A stretch of 64,000 nt of DNA from Apostichopus japonicus (taxonomy: Eukaryota; Echinodermata; Holothuroidea; Aspidochirotida; Stichopodidae). The translations under genes were made by a program, and so were the position numbers. The notes under the pieces are model-generated. The model saw nothing but the letters and a program-made list of their open reading frames with translations, was not told the DNA's origin and searched no databases. The DNA is taken from positions 1,007,001-1,071,000 of the forward strand of contig NC_092575.1 of NCBI RefSeq assembly GCF_037975245.1. Reading direction: 5' to 3'. Positions 48,001 to 58,900 of the stretch are shown here, one piece after another (positions within the stretch are counted from its first letter, which is position 1; each line of letters starts with the position of its first letter).

Positions 48001-51000
48001 CTCTTCTAAAGCATCTAGGAATTAATTTCTCCGTTTGAAATTGCAATGATGGACAAGATAACAAGACAAATGTTTGACCAGTCTGGTCTTTTCTTTCACC
48101 AGGTATTTGTTAATGTGTTATCTAGACCGGCCGTCATGTTTGTGTGGGACCAGCTGTTTCTTTCGAGTTGGGCTTCTGGAGTATTTGAAGATATCTGCCT
48201 GTGTCTCATTCTGCTTCTAAGGCAGAAGCTCTTGGAAGAAACCAAGGACTATCAGACCCTCATGAAGGTAAATCATTACATTTCATGTATTTTCACTGTA
48301 GATTGCAGAGTAATATATTTCCCATGAACATAGCAATGATATAATGACAAAGTTAACTTGTGGAGGAGTAAAGCCATGGAGGAAGAATAAAAGTAGAGAA
48401 ATTTAAAAAAAAATTGGTCACAGTTATAGGTAAACATCCTCAACTAGGGGGAAATAGAGAGAGCAAGAAAAACAAGGAGAAAAAATTAACTTCAGAGCCG
48501 ATTTTATGAAGTTAATGTCAAGTGGATAAATCATAACCTAAACTTTCTAATTGACTTTAAAAATAAAGGGGAAAGCATTTCATTTGCTAGCTACTGTGGC
48601 AGGCTAACTAAACTACTAAACTAACTAAACTATACTTAATTATGCTGTTTGTGTCAGAATCACTAGATTTGTTCATGTTTAATTGGTCCATTGTTTTATA
48701 AAAGTGTTATGAAGCATTTATTATAAGTCACAAAGTTAGATACTACTGTTAGAATTGAATCTTAATGACTGAAAGAAAAGTACAACCTTTGTGTAGAATC
48801 TTATATGAAAAGTAGGCTAGGCCTTGTTACATCTGCTGATGAGAGTGTGTTAGGCAAAACAAAATCATCTTTCCTCAAGTCTTTGGAATTATTACCTTTC
48901 AATTATATTCTCTGAGATGCTTCAATTTATTTTGATTCCAGGTACTTCTAGATGAGCCATCCATATTATTTACGGCTGACATTCAAAGAGCTTACAATCA
49001 TGTTATTCAAGAGAATGACCTGTCTGATGTACCGGCACTCAATCGCCAAGTCAAAAAACGGTAAGGAAAGACTGATGTCTGCTTTGACAAAAATGGTTTT
49101 TATTTTGTTGGTTAAGGTTGGACCTGTAAAATACAACAAAAAATTATGGCTTGTATGAAAACATCAGAGTGTCCATGAAAAATATATTCATATGATCATC
49201 AGCAGCTGAGTGGCTGTCAAACTTCATGTATGGAAACAAAAGTTATTCCATGAATATTTGAAGGTAATGTTGTTTGGGGTGGGTTTTTTTAGCTGTTTTT
49301 CATAATGTATGAATTAAACTGATAATGTATTCTTTTTGCAGTCTCGATAGGGCTGTCCAGCTACCATCGCCCAGTGAGACACCTGTCAATGAATTACCCA
49401 TCGTTCCAGTCATAACAGAGGAACCTGAACCAGTCGTGACATCCCCCTCACCTGAGGAGGGCTTTGATCTGTACATCGATGGTATCGTCACTCTCCCAGA
49501 TCATGCTACTATAACAAAGGTAATGAAAGAAAAATGAACAGCAAAATAATTATAAAAAAAACAACATTGTTCATTTTCCCAAACTTCCACCTTTTTTTTC
49601 GTATTTAATTATGATAAATTTGAAGTTAATATGTATCAATATTTTTGTTCATTCCAATGTTTTTTTTCTTCATATTATTGAGGGGTGGGGAGCAAGGGGG
49701 AGGGAAGAGAGAGAAGACATTACATTCCTGAATTATTTTCATGGTTTAGTCTAAACCATAACATCCCTTAATATTATCTGTTGTCTGGGAATCAATTAAG
49801 TATTAAAGTGTTCTGATTATTTGTCTGAAGGCTGTTATCTGATTTGCTAAGTTATGTTTAAATATTCATACCAATGATCATGTTAATGTCAAGTTACCAT
49901 AGATACATACACCCCAAAGTAGTAGACTGTAGAGGATATATGTTGAATCCTTTATATTTGTATCATGCTGTGACGTAACAATTACATTTGTTATTGATTC
50001 AGACCAGCTCTGAAAGTACCAGAGTACTAGTTTCCTGACAATAATATACATGATGTTAAACTGAAGAATACCAACACAAAAATTCAAATTATCCTTCATT
50101 TTTTGATAATCCCACCCTCTCCCCCACCCCCCTGAATTATTGGTTAGAATGAGGCTCAAACCAGAACCCTCAGCATAAGAGTTTGATGCTCCCATTGGAA
50201 GAGAACAGGAATTGTGAATCGGAGATCACCGACTCTAATCGTGGGTTATCCGATAATTTCAATGCTTTCTCTAGATTCAGTCATCAATTCCCTGTCAGAT
50301 TTCTGTTCTTGATTTACTTTGCAGTTTTCAGTGCATGGGCATCATCATGATTCACCCTTCCTCTTCACCTCTTCCTTCCCCTTTCATTCCCCGCCCCCCT
50401 CCATTTCCTGCCACTTGTCCCAGCCCCATATTCCCCTCCCAGTGTCACATAAAACTAATCAATTTACAGACTTACATTAAATGACCTACATGTGTGCACC
50501 TCACACAAAAACAATGACCTACTTTTCTTTGGTGTCGCTCCATAGGTCACAGGTCGTGTTTTGACCCCCACTCTTACCATGCCTGACCTCTTGGCTCCCC
50601 CAGACTTGGACTGTGATGCTAAGTGCCCGACCTATACCTACAGATATACATCTCAACAGCTTCAAAAGACAAACCTCATCATCTTAAGAGTTTACACAGT
50701 CAATGCGCTAACGAGAGAGGTAGTTGTAGTTGGTAGCTGTGCATGGAACTTGTACAGAGACATAAATACTACCCAGGTATGTAGTACTTCACCTATCATA
50801 TAATTAACATTAACATAATTAACATTATGTAGAGCAAGTTAAGTGATTTAACAACCAGGACTTTGATAAAGTAATACTGTTTAGATTGACAATCAGTGGT
50901 TAATTATTGCTATGGACATTGTGTTTGAACAAAAGAGGGATTAATAATCATTATAACTACATGAATAAGATTGATAGATGAAACATAATGGTTAATCTTT

Positions 51001-54000
51001 AATATGAACATTTTATAATTCTAAACATGAAAGCTAAAAGGCAGCCATGTGTAGTGTCTTCTTCTTCTCTTTTACTTCTTCTTTTTATCTTTTTTTGTAA
51101 AGCCAAAACTAAAAGTTGGGGCTTTCAAGTTGATTTTAAGACAAGGTTTACCAGATAATAAGTTATCACCAATTGAAGAGGATTTCCATAAACTTCCCAA
51201 AGTACCAGGATGCTGGCTGTTGTTTAGAGTACTACCAAGGTCAGAGGTAACGAGAGATTTAATTTCCCCTGGTTTTTATTATCTTAATATTTACCCAAAT
51301 AAACAATATCAGTTTATGTTTATTGATTTTCACGTGTGAATAGTATCTAGATCGAGAAAGTTATATTTACGTCATATTCAGTCCTTCCTATCTTAGAATC
51401 GTAAGATAATTCAGCTTGTCTTGAGAATATTATTCGGTTTTTCTATTTCCCAAAAGACTACCATTTTGTTAATTTTGTGCAAGTTTTCATTTTTTGGGGG
51501 AATTTCCATGTCTTGGACATCTTTCCTGACTAATAATTTTTTTTTTTTTTATTGATTAAAAAGACAATTGTCGATAGACCTCCATTTAAGCTGTCAAGTT
51601 ACACTGCCCTCAACAAGTCTGAACACACGACTGTAAAGGAAAGTGAAGAGATTCATGAAGGACCCAAGCGGAGGACAGAACGAGAAGTTGCTCTTACATT
51701 AAGGACAGAAGAGGCGGGTCTTGATGATGGTAAGAAATCGAGTGATTCTTGTCCTTTCAGTTAAATCTTTATCACATGATGTACATTGCCATGTTTTATT
51801 GCGTAAACCCATCATCCTCAGGGTTTGGGAAAAGAGGCCTTTATAAGCTGTCGGAAAACAAATATTTTTGTTCCTAAGCCCCATGGTGGGGCTGAGGTCA
51901 TTGGTGCTACTCCCAAAGGTGCCTCAGTGAACAGGTGAATGGATTGATAGAATACCTTGGATGTAAAGTGTTCTGTATGGACAAACTTATCTCTTTCATG
52001 AAACATTTGTGTTAGCGGGCAGTTAAAAATTTAGAGAGAAAACATAAGAGGAACTTGTTGATGCTACATGTACTGCAACCTCTTCAACAGCCCTGTCAAC
52101 ACAGATTGTCACTTAAAGGGTGTGAAGACTCGCGCACAAAGAAACATCTGATGCCGGTATTCTGACCTAGTTTCAAATGAGGTGTAACAGAAGTGTAAGA
52201 CACCACCATTGATCCCAGAAAAAAAAAACACAGCAACTTGCTACCGTCGGTAATTAGACACTAGTGTACAGTCAGTACATACAGCTACGGTCAATACCCA
52301 CAGCACAGTGTACATAGCAGCGATGGACATCTCAGGTCTAGATAAAAAACAAGGTATCACGTTTCATTACTGTCTGCATTTTGTAGCAACAAGAAGAAAA
52401 CTTCACTTGCAAGCAACGGAAAGTTAACTTTTTCAGAGCGCTGCACGCGGTTCGGGGCAAGTCTTCAATGCCTATAAATGTTTCTTTCATTTCTTGATAT
52501 ATTACATTTGAAATTAAGGCTGAATTTAAGTCCGGATTGTTTCACATTTTTATTATTTGTTTTGGCTTGTTGTCAGATCCGGCAAATCCTGAACTCACAG
52601 CTTGGATTCTGAAACGATTGGAGTGGAAGGCAAGTCTGCTCAATAGAAAACCCAAACAGATGCACCCGACGCATTTCTTTAGATATGACCCCGAGATTGG
52701 ACTTAAGGTCAAAGTTCAAGGAGCCTGGGGGCTTAAAGGTACATGGTGTTGTAACAGGTTGTTGTTGGCAACCACAGATATCTCTTTATGGACTGAGGTG
52801 TTTAGGTTGCATATGTGCAAATTTCTTGGTTCCTTGCATTGTTAAAGCACCAGTAGATCTACTTCTTTCGAAAGATATGAGAAACAGCTGAAAAAGGGAA
52901 CAGAGAGGGATAGAGTAATAAAATCAGGAGAATTATAGTAGTGTTATAGTAGTTGTCTTGCAACTTGGCTTCCAAATCCCCTCTGAAAATCATGTTGTCT
53001 ATTCTGTATCTTCTAAACTGTTTTTTGTTTACACCGTGGTCTTGTCTGCTTATACCCCCCACTTCCCCCCCCCTCCCCCCAAAAGACACAGTCTCTATGA
53101 TATCTTGCCTTCCGGTAACCAAGTCTTCCCTGTAAAATGACCAATTTATTGAAAAGTAACACCAGTAAGTGAAGTGGTAATAAGATTCAAGAGAGAGAGG
53201 TGCAACAACAGAAATACATTTGTTAATAAAATAACAAATTTAGCCTTTGATCTTTTCATCATAAATAGTATATTTTAATGATATTGTTTTCTATCACCTG
53301 CAGGTAAGAATATGTACCATGGCGTTATGATCTCACTAGTAGAGGGCATGAAAAGCCAGTCAGAGCGAAACGGTCCTGCTGTGACTGATACCAGAGTACT
53401 GGTAGCTACCTCTCAATTAGACAGTTTGGTTTCTGCTCCAAAGTGGATAGACCAACCAAAGGTAAACAAAACCCTTTGATCAGTGCGAGAAGTAAACATA
53501 TCAAGAATATAATCATACTACTGTTCTATTAAATGATCTTCTTCTTACTCCATCTGTCAGTTAAATAAATTATTTCAGATATAATGAAAGCTGGTATGAA
53601 TGAATGATGTAAGCAATCTGCCTCCCCCCCTCCCCTTTCTCCCTTCCCTTACATTTCCTGGTCCAAGCTATCATCCTTTCTGTATTACAGCAATCAAGAC
53701 AGCTGGTATTTTCCTCAGTATCTCACCTAAAGTTATGCCAGGCGCGTAGCCAAGGGGAGTGGGGCAAAGGTTCAGCCGCCCCCCTTGAGCATATTTAATT
53801 ATGATATGGCTAGTATTTTCAAAATATAAAATGCTTAGATGCAACTAACAAGGCCTGGAAAGTGCCATTTCCAGTGATCTGGGAGGCATTTTCGGCCAAA
53901 ATGTTCTTGTACGTTTCGCGCCAACACATGGTGGCACTACGCTTAGATAGTTTGCTACAGCTGCTACGTTTTCGCCCCTCCCTTGGCAAATTCCTCGCTA

Positions 54001-55939
54001 TGCCCCTGAGTTATGATGGTGATATTATGGTAGTATACCAGCTGTGATACACTGTAATGCAGCTCAAGCATAGGAAAAGTACAATGACACATGAATCTAC
54101 TTTGATCCAATTGAGATATATAATAATAATATATTAATGAAATACATTGAAAAAGAAAAAAAGATTATTATGATGTTCTTTCTTTGGATAGTAACTGTTG
54201 CTTAAACATTTATGTAGGTTCTTCATCCCATGCAAGATGAGAACTCTTGCCTACTTTTAGAAGTTCTAGGAGTAACGGTGGAGAGACCTCCTGCAGGCGG
54301 AAAAGCTTGGAATCGGCCCTTTAAGATGGAGACGATATCTAATTTAGGATGGACTGTCGTTCCTCTCTTCAGGCAAAGTTCACTCTTTCAAGGAGCTCAC
54401 TTTTTGCCACTCTTCCAAGAAACTAAGGAGAAGGTAAAGGATCTTTGATATGTTTGGGAATGTTTATTGTCTGTACGATTAAAAACTCCCCTACTCTTGT
54501 AGAGAGAAGCACAGCTGTGTCACTTGTGGTACTCAGTGTACTCATGCTCAAGTACATTGTTTCTGTACTCATACTCGTGGCTTCGTACTTGCAAGCTTTT
54601 CTTAAATCTAAACGTCCATCTCATCTTTTTGGCATTTCTCCTTTTATGTCTTCAGCCGTTTCTAACGAAACTTCTCACAGAGGAAAGCTCGAAAGTCATC
54701 GAAGAAAATCTAAAGAAAAAGTCCATCTTAGAGTTCAAAGATCATCCGTCAGTTGCCGTAGAGCTTTTCGATGGTCACTTTGAATACCAGGATGTATTAC
54801 CTTTACCTGTAAGTATTAACCCCCTCTACAAGACCCTTGTCTGCCCCTTCACGCTCCTCTCATCTCCACCTTGTTGCTCATGTTTCCTCTCCTTACTGCC
54901 CGGCCATCTTTCCGTTTCTGTACACCTAACTAATCCAGCTGTCACCGGCCCCTTCATACATAATCTGTATTCACACATACATAATCTGTATTCATCACAT
55001 TGGTGATTTGGTGTTTTATGTGAATGATGTTTAACAACCTTGCTTTGCAATTGGCATCTATCCTTTCAGGTACACACACACCTGATGAAAGTGACCGGTC
55101 ACTACAAATTTTGTTTACTTGTGAAGTTGTGATAATGTTAGAAATGAGCTCTCTTTGTTGGAATGATTGTTGACAGTAAATGTTAACAGAAGGGATCATT
55201 CTGTTATAATCTAGCATATTTATGGGCGGTACACATGGTCATACCTAACATATTTATGGGTGGTATAAATGGTCATAAACATTATTAACACTGTTTATTT
55301 GTGAATACAGGTTATTTCTGGCTTGTTTGGGGGGGAGGGGGGGGGCAATACTGATGTTCCTTTCTGATATAAAGTGGTCGTTTCTTTTCCCTGTTGATTT
55401 TCTATCATCTCATTAACATATGTTTGTGATTTAGGTGTTTTATGTGAATGATGTTTAACAACCTAGCTTTAATCTATCCTTTCAGGTACACACAGACCTG
55501 ATGAAAGTGACCGGTCACTTCAAACAATATCAAAAGGTCGCCAAGGAGTCATACGGTAGTTCGATGGTATCGTCCATCCTGATTGGACAGGAGCTTGTAA
55601 ATTCAGAAGAAGAGAAAGAAACTCTACAAAATGCGGCTAAGAGGGCTTTTTGTCAAAAAGTAGTAAGTGGAATTATTATTCCTGGTAGTTGGTTTGGGAA
55701 ACATATTAGCATAATATTTGATGGACTAGCATACAGTAGAACTTGGAGCAATTCTAGCAACAATATCAGCCAATTAGAATGATTCATACCTGCCATAGCT
55801 ATCTGAACTGCAACTTGAAATTCCGATTGAAAATTTTCAAGAATGATAAATGTCCATATTTTGTTACTATTGTTTCTGCTTTTCACAGAACACAGCCCTT
55901 ATACGACATGGACTGAAGCCATTGACAGACGACAAATAG
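41888..55939 (+). CDS. Degenerate TBC domain and C2-like protein (whole gene, 19 exons)
   Basis: Nineteen exons with matching phases give about 1064 residues. Residues 1-215 are mostly helical and charged. From about 217 to 490 the pattern resembles a TBC Rab-GAP domain: LSPALRRKIWLWVI (about 222-235), the segment before YGHSEPISVLLLFPLYIGL (316 on), and RPAVMFVWDQLFL (433-445, the alpha-helical C-half with the WD pair). The catalytic IxxDxxR arginine finger is not recognisable and the YxQ glutamine finger reads YGH, so GAP activity is doubtful. After a Pro/Glu-rich linker (about 525-575), two beta-rich, C2-like regions follow (about 600-705 and 785-940, with IGLKVKVQGAWGL and GWTVVPLF). The C-terminus is helical and ends LKPLTDDK. 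I know no named family with this order; it is probably cytosolic and membrane-associated. Translation starts at 41888 or, with a better Kozak context, at 41948. Confidence 0.8.
42412..42587. repeat. 20-bp minisatellite in intron 1
   Basis: About nine copies of CTTGAACCCCTCCCACCCCC with small differences. Its minus strand reads as a Gly-rich open frame that is not a gene. Confidence 0.9.
42932..43084 (+). CDS. TBC-like gene, exon 2
   Basis: 51 codons, acceptor ...acacatcag, donor GTAATT. Helical peptide LYNVLCKALARLIHQDF... ending KIVFDTQ. Confidence 0.85.
43748..44187 (+). CDS. TBC-like gene, exon 3
   Basis: The longest exon. The acceptor after ...ttacccaaag keeps phase 0; the alternative acceptor at ...tttacag (43727 side) would break the frame. 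It encodes a Lys/Glu-rich helix (KNYLKTKLTEALEDSHLDKN) and then the start of the TBC domain, LSPALRRKIWLW. Donor GTAAGG splits a Ser codon. Confidence 0.85.
45264..45381 (+). CDS. TBC-like gene, exon 4
   Basis: Acceptor ...tgaatcag, donor GTCAGT. YSTLEEEFHGNLLRRKAQMN through QQMVKE, the first third of the TBC-like domain. Confidence 0.85.
46347..46509 (+). CDS. TBC-like gene, exon 5
   Basis: Acceptor ...cttttttcag type, donor GTAATT. It contains VIEEAMNIHDVCYGHSEPIS, where active TBC proteins carry YxQGM; the Gln is His here. Confidence 0.88.
46929..47110 (+). CDS. TBC-like gene, exon 6
   Basis: Acceptor ...gcttgtag, donor GTATGT. 60 codons of a helical TBC middle segment, IPLSLTISLNLLQIHLIHTR... 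to MQELIK. Confidence 0.88.
47117..47180 (+). repeat. (GATA)/(GACA) microsatellite
   Basis: Mixed GATA and GACA tetranucleotides just inside intron 6. Confidence 0.9.
47446..47520 (+). CDS. TBC-like gene, exon 7
   Basis: 25 codons, acceptor ...cttggcag, donor GTAAAT. It ends LSVLLSTWIEK, leading into the C-half of the TBC domain. Confidence 0.85.
48103..48267 (+). CDS. TBC-like gene, exon 8
   Basis: 55 codons, acceptor ...tttcaccag, donor GTAAAT. RPAVMFVWDQLFLSSWASGV followed by CLILLLRQKLLE is the conserved WD and helix of TBC C-halves. Confidence 0.9.
48942..49060 (+). CDS. TBC-like gene, exon 9
   Basis: Acceptor ...gattccag, donor GTAAGG inside an Arg codon. VLLDEPSILFTADIQRAYNH, probably the last TBC helices. 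Confidence 0.88.
49342..49519 (+). CDS. TBC-like gene, exon 10
   Basis: Acceptor ...tttttgcag, donor GTAATG. Pro/Glu/Val-rich linker (PSPSETPVNELPIVPVITEE), likely unstructured. Confidence 0.88.
50546..50776 (+). CDS. TBC-like gene, exon 11
   Basis: 77 codons, acceptor ...ctccatag, donor GTATGT. Beta-rich NLIILRVYTVNALTREVVVV and GSCAWNLY suggest the first C2-like sandwich. Confidence 0.88.
51103..51246 (+). CDS. TBC-like gene, exon 12
   Basis: 48 codons, acceptor ...tttgtaaag, donor GTAACG. KLKVGAFKLILRQGLPDNKL...WLLFRVLPRSE, the end of the first C2-like region. Confidence 0.87.
51564..51729 (+). CDS. TBC-like gene, exon 13
   Basis: Acceptor ...attaaaaag (weak), donor GTAAGA. Charged, probably flexible segment rich in Lys, Glu and Thr. 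Confidence 0.8.
52113..52477 (+). mobile_element. TTAA-flanked MITE, copy 2
   Basis: Same family as 882-1217, same orientation, in intron 13. The left flank is TTAA (52113-52116); the right TTAA has mutated to ATAA. It keeps AAGACTCGCGC on the left and GGGGCAAGTCTTCAATGCC on the right. Confidence 0.75.
52577..52738 (+). CDS. TBC-like gene, exon 14
   Basis: Acceptor ...gttgtcag, donor GTACAT. WILKRLEWKASLLNRK, then FFRYDPEIGLKVKVQGAWGL, the first strands of the second C2-like region. Confidence 0.87.
53304..53461 (+). CDS. TBC-like gene, exon 15
   Basis: Acceptor ...acctgcag, donor GTAAAC. MYHGVMISLVEGMKSQSERN and TRVLVATSQLDSLVSAPKW. Confidence 0.87.
53739..54008. mobile_element. hAT-like MITE, 270 bp, with target duplication
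   Basis: The left end CAGGCGCGTAGCCAAGG and the reverse complement of the right end CAGGGGCATAGCGAGG match at about 12 of 17 positions. The flanks are AGTTATGC (53731-53738) and AGTTATGA (54009-54016), an 8-bp duplication with one mismatch. CAG-type ends with 8-bp duplications are typical of hAT elements. Confidence 0.75.
54218..54433 (+). CDS. TBC-like gene, exon 16
   Basis: 72 codons, acceptor ...tttatgtag, donor GTAAAG. CLLLEVLGVTVERPP and GWTVVPLFRQ...FLPLFQ, the closing strands of the second C2-like region. Confidence 0.88.
54656..54808 (+). CDS. TBC-like gene, exon 17
   Basis: 51 codons, acceptor ...tgtcttcag, donor GTAAGT. PFLTKLLTEESSKVIEENLK... to YQDVLPLP. Confidence 0.88.
55013..55108 (+). 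pseudogene. Decayed or alternative copy of the exon 18 start
   Basis: About 95 bp duplicating 55426-55524: intron end, acceptor (CTATCCTTTCAG) and the first codons VHTHLMKVTGHYK. Beyond the duplicated part the frame reads FCLLVKL and stops at about 55128-55130. No donor follows at the equivalent place. If used as a terminal exon it would give a shortened protein; otherwise it is a dead duplicate. Confidence 0.7.
55486..55662 (+). CDS. TBC-like gene, exon 18
   Basis: 59 codons, acceptor ...cctttcag, donor GTAAGT. VHTDLMKVTGHFKQYQKVAK... ending AFCQKV. Confidence 0.88.
55889..55939 (+). CDS. TBC-like gene, exon 19 (terminal)
   Basis: Acceptor ...tttcacag, 16 codons NTALIRHGLKPLTDDK and TAG at 55937-55939. 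The minisatellite-bearing 3' UTR follows. Confidence 0.85.
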   Translation, partial: NTALIRHGLKPLTDDK

Positions 55940-58900
55940 ATGAAAAAGTCAGCTTTTGATCCTGCTGTTGTGACAGATGACATGGATCAACAACTCAAAA
56001 GCAGATCCTGTAGTCATGGCACAGGATGTAGCCACCCAACTTCTGATCCTGTAGTCATGTCACAGGATGTAGCCACCCAACTTCTGATCCTGTAGTCATT
56101 GTACAGGATGTATTCACTCAACTTCTGATCCTGTAGTCATGGCAAAGGATGTAGCCACTCAACTTCTGATCCTGTAGTCATGACACAGGATGTAGCCAGT
56201 CAACTTCTGATCCTGTAGTCATTGTACAGGATGTAGTCACCCAACTTCTGATCCTGTAGTCATGACACAGGATGTAGTCACCCAACTTCTGATCCTGTAG
56301 TCATGACACAGGATCTAGCCACTCAACTTATGATCCTATAGTCATGGCACAGGATCTAGCCACTCAACTTCTGATCCTGTAGTCATGACACAGGATGTAG
56401 CCAGTCAACTTCTGATCCTGTAGTCATGATCAATTACAAATAGACCAGCAACTCACCGTTTGTCACAGACCAAGTACGGTGACAGCTAGACTAATGTGCT
56501 CCTTTTGTTACTCTGGTATTTAGTACTTCATTCATTTTAGTACTTTGGATAAAGTCTGTGTATTATGTCATATATGAACACATGATATGTTTTCTGCTGT
56601 TATTACTTTGTATAAAGTGTGTGTATTAAGTCATACATGAACACATGATATATGTATTCTGCTGTTATTACTTTGTGGTATATTGCAAAAAATATGTTTA
56701 ATACTTGTGCCAAAACGATTTGTGAAAACAAAATCCAATTTCATGGAAAGTACTTTCCTGACTACAACATGCAATATATTGAAAAGATACCAAGTCTGCC
56801 AGAGGCTTTTGGGGTAACTAGTTAGACCCCCAAAAAATAAATCATTATTCTTTCTGTTTGTTTTCACAAATTAATGTTTTCAGGAATGTACATTGGATTA
56901 ATAACTACTTGTCTTTGTAATGATGATTTTTGTTGAGTAGCAAGTCTCAAGTTTTCAGTGTAGCCATATGAAAAGAAATTAATGTGTCTCAGAAATTTAA
57001 TGATGCTTTAAGGCTGGTATACAATCGGTTTCTCTTAAGAATGACAGTTTTATTTAAATGCTGTGTATTCTAACTTATTTGCTCAGTGTGACCTCAAAAG
57101 TCAACAAAAAGGTCATTTTTAATTTAAAATTTTCTAGAAAAAGCAAAAAATAATCTTTTCTGAAATGTGCATTGCTGCTCTTCTTAACAACTCAGTTGAA
57201 TTAAAAGATTGTTTATTTATAGATATTTCAAATAGATATTTTAATCTATAACACAAGTGCTATATTTTGCAAGGGTAGCTAACCAAAATTGTGTGCCTTT
57301 AAAGTACTAAAACAAACTTTCTATTCAACAAAATTGTTCAAACTTTTTACATTCCAAAAGTCTTTATATCATATTTTCATGTAAATACTTTAACGTTCAC
57401 TGTGTGCTTTAACTTTTGTTTCCGTAGAACATTTTCAAATGTTTATATTTTTAGAACCAAGTTTTGCTAGTACAAGTTGATCGTTTGATGTTTGTTATAT
57501 AAATACCTCATAATGCTTTGATCCTGCAAAGTGTAAAATTTATTCAAACATTCCTTACTCTCATTAATAGTAATAATTTCATACTTTTTTAATGTTATGT
57601 GATTTAGTTTGTTATTAAACTAACAATGCAATTCATTCACAGGGTTGTTTTCATCTGCAGTTATATTTATTTATTTATTTTTTTAAGTTTCATGAAACAG
57701 TGTGGAGTGTTTTGTCAGACTTGTGTGTCAGGCGTAGTATTCTGTATTTATGAAATATGACAATATAATATTTCAGAGGTGTGAATATATCGGTAGATTT
57801 GTAGTCTGAAACATCACCGATGGGCCTGGGGTTGGTTTGGGACTTTTGTTTAGATGTATAATAGCAGATATTTGCATCTACCTTTAGATTTTGAGTAGCA
57901 GTTTATTCAAACCTGCCATATGCTGCTCAAATATCTATGACCACATTCCATTTTGTCACCTTAATTAAAAGCTTATAGTACAGTAACAGAGTATTCCCAC
58001 ATTCAATTCTTAAAAATTATCACCCACTTTATTCACATTAGTACTTATCACGTACAAAGCACGAAATCAAAAATTTAAATTGTTGGCGGTTTTTCCATGG
58101 TTTGAATTGAACTTTACTATTCGAACAAATCAACTGTATTATAATGGGATTTAATGCATCAATGTGATAATGGGACATGATAAACATACAACCTAGTTTT
58201 GCTGTGTCAATTCCTACACAGGAGTGCATTAATGGTGTCATATGTAGTGTTTCATAGTTGGAAATTCAAGATCTGTGCCACTTAATTGGAAGGATGGTTA
58301 TTCTTTGCATGAAGGTGGAGGAAAAGGATCTAGCTGAATTGCGGAGTTTGTGAGTAAATACGGTAAATAAATATGATTTGAACGGTTCACTGTTACATCG
58401 ACTATTTTTCATTTCGCAAACCGTCAAAGTATTACTCTAAATAAAAGACAAGCAGTCGATCAAACTAAACAAAACGTCCGAGATTGGCTGAACAAGTGAG
58501 TCTGCAAGTACTCCAAACTTGATGTTATCGACCCCAACATTTTGTCACCCAGACCCTTCATAACTATAATTATATTTCATAATTACAAGAACAATTTCTC
58601 CAAGTGTTCATCATTTAACCTCATTGTTTGAAATTATTGTCGATTGATCATGTTAGCGATGTGCAAAAGTATAGAAATTCAACTCACAAAGCTTTTTTAA
58701 GGTGTCATGTTCTCCAGAGAACTACTCAGTGTGAAGTTATGTACCAAAAGTTGATCAGAAAAAGGTTGTAACAAAAAAACACTCCATCATAAAAAGTTTA
58801 AAAATACATGATATTTAAATGGAAAATTGGTTTCATTTCGCTTGCTGTTTAGTTTTCTTGTTCATATATTTACATCATGCTGCTGTGTTCTGTACATCAT

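Larger units (their letters stand above)
42032..55888 (+). other. Introns of the TBC-like gene
   Basis: Eighteen introns of about 220-1080 bp. Notable contents: the 20-bp minisatellite (intron 1), a poly-T and ATGTT run (43315-43408), a G17 run (45123-45139, intron 3), the GATA/GACA array (intron 6), poly-C and G-rich runs (47250, 49680, 50100, 53055), the TTAA MITE (intron 13), the hAT-like MITE (intron 15) and the exon 18 duplicate (intron 17). The remaining intron DNA is AT-rich and unremarkable. Confidence 0.7.

Noticed and set aside
56004-56435. Regular short repeats resembling a CRISPR array
   Set aside because: The units are contiguous without unique spacers, and the context is a eukaryotic 3' UTR.
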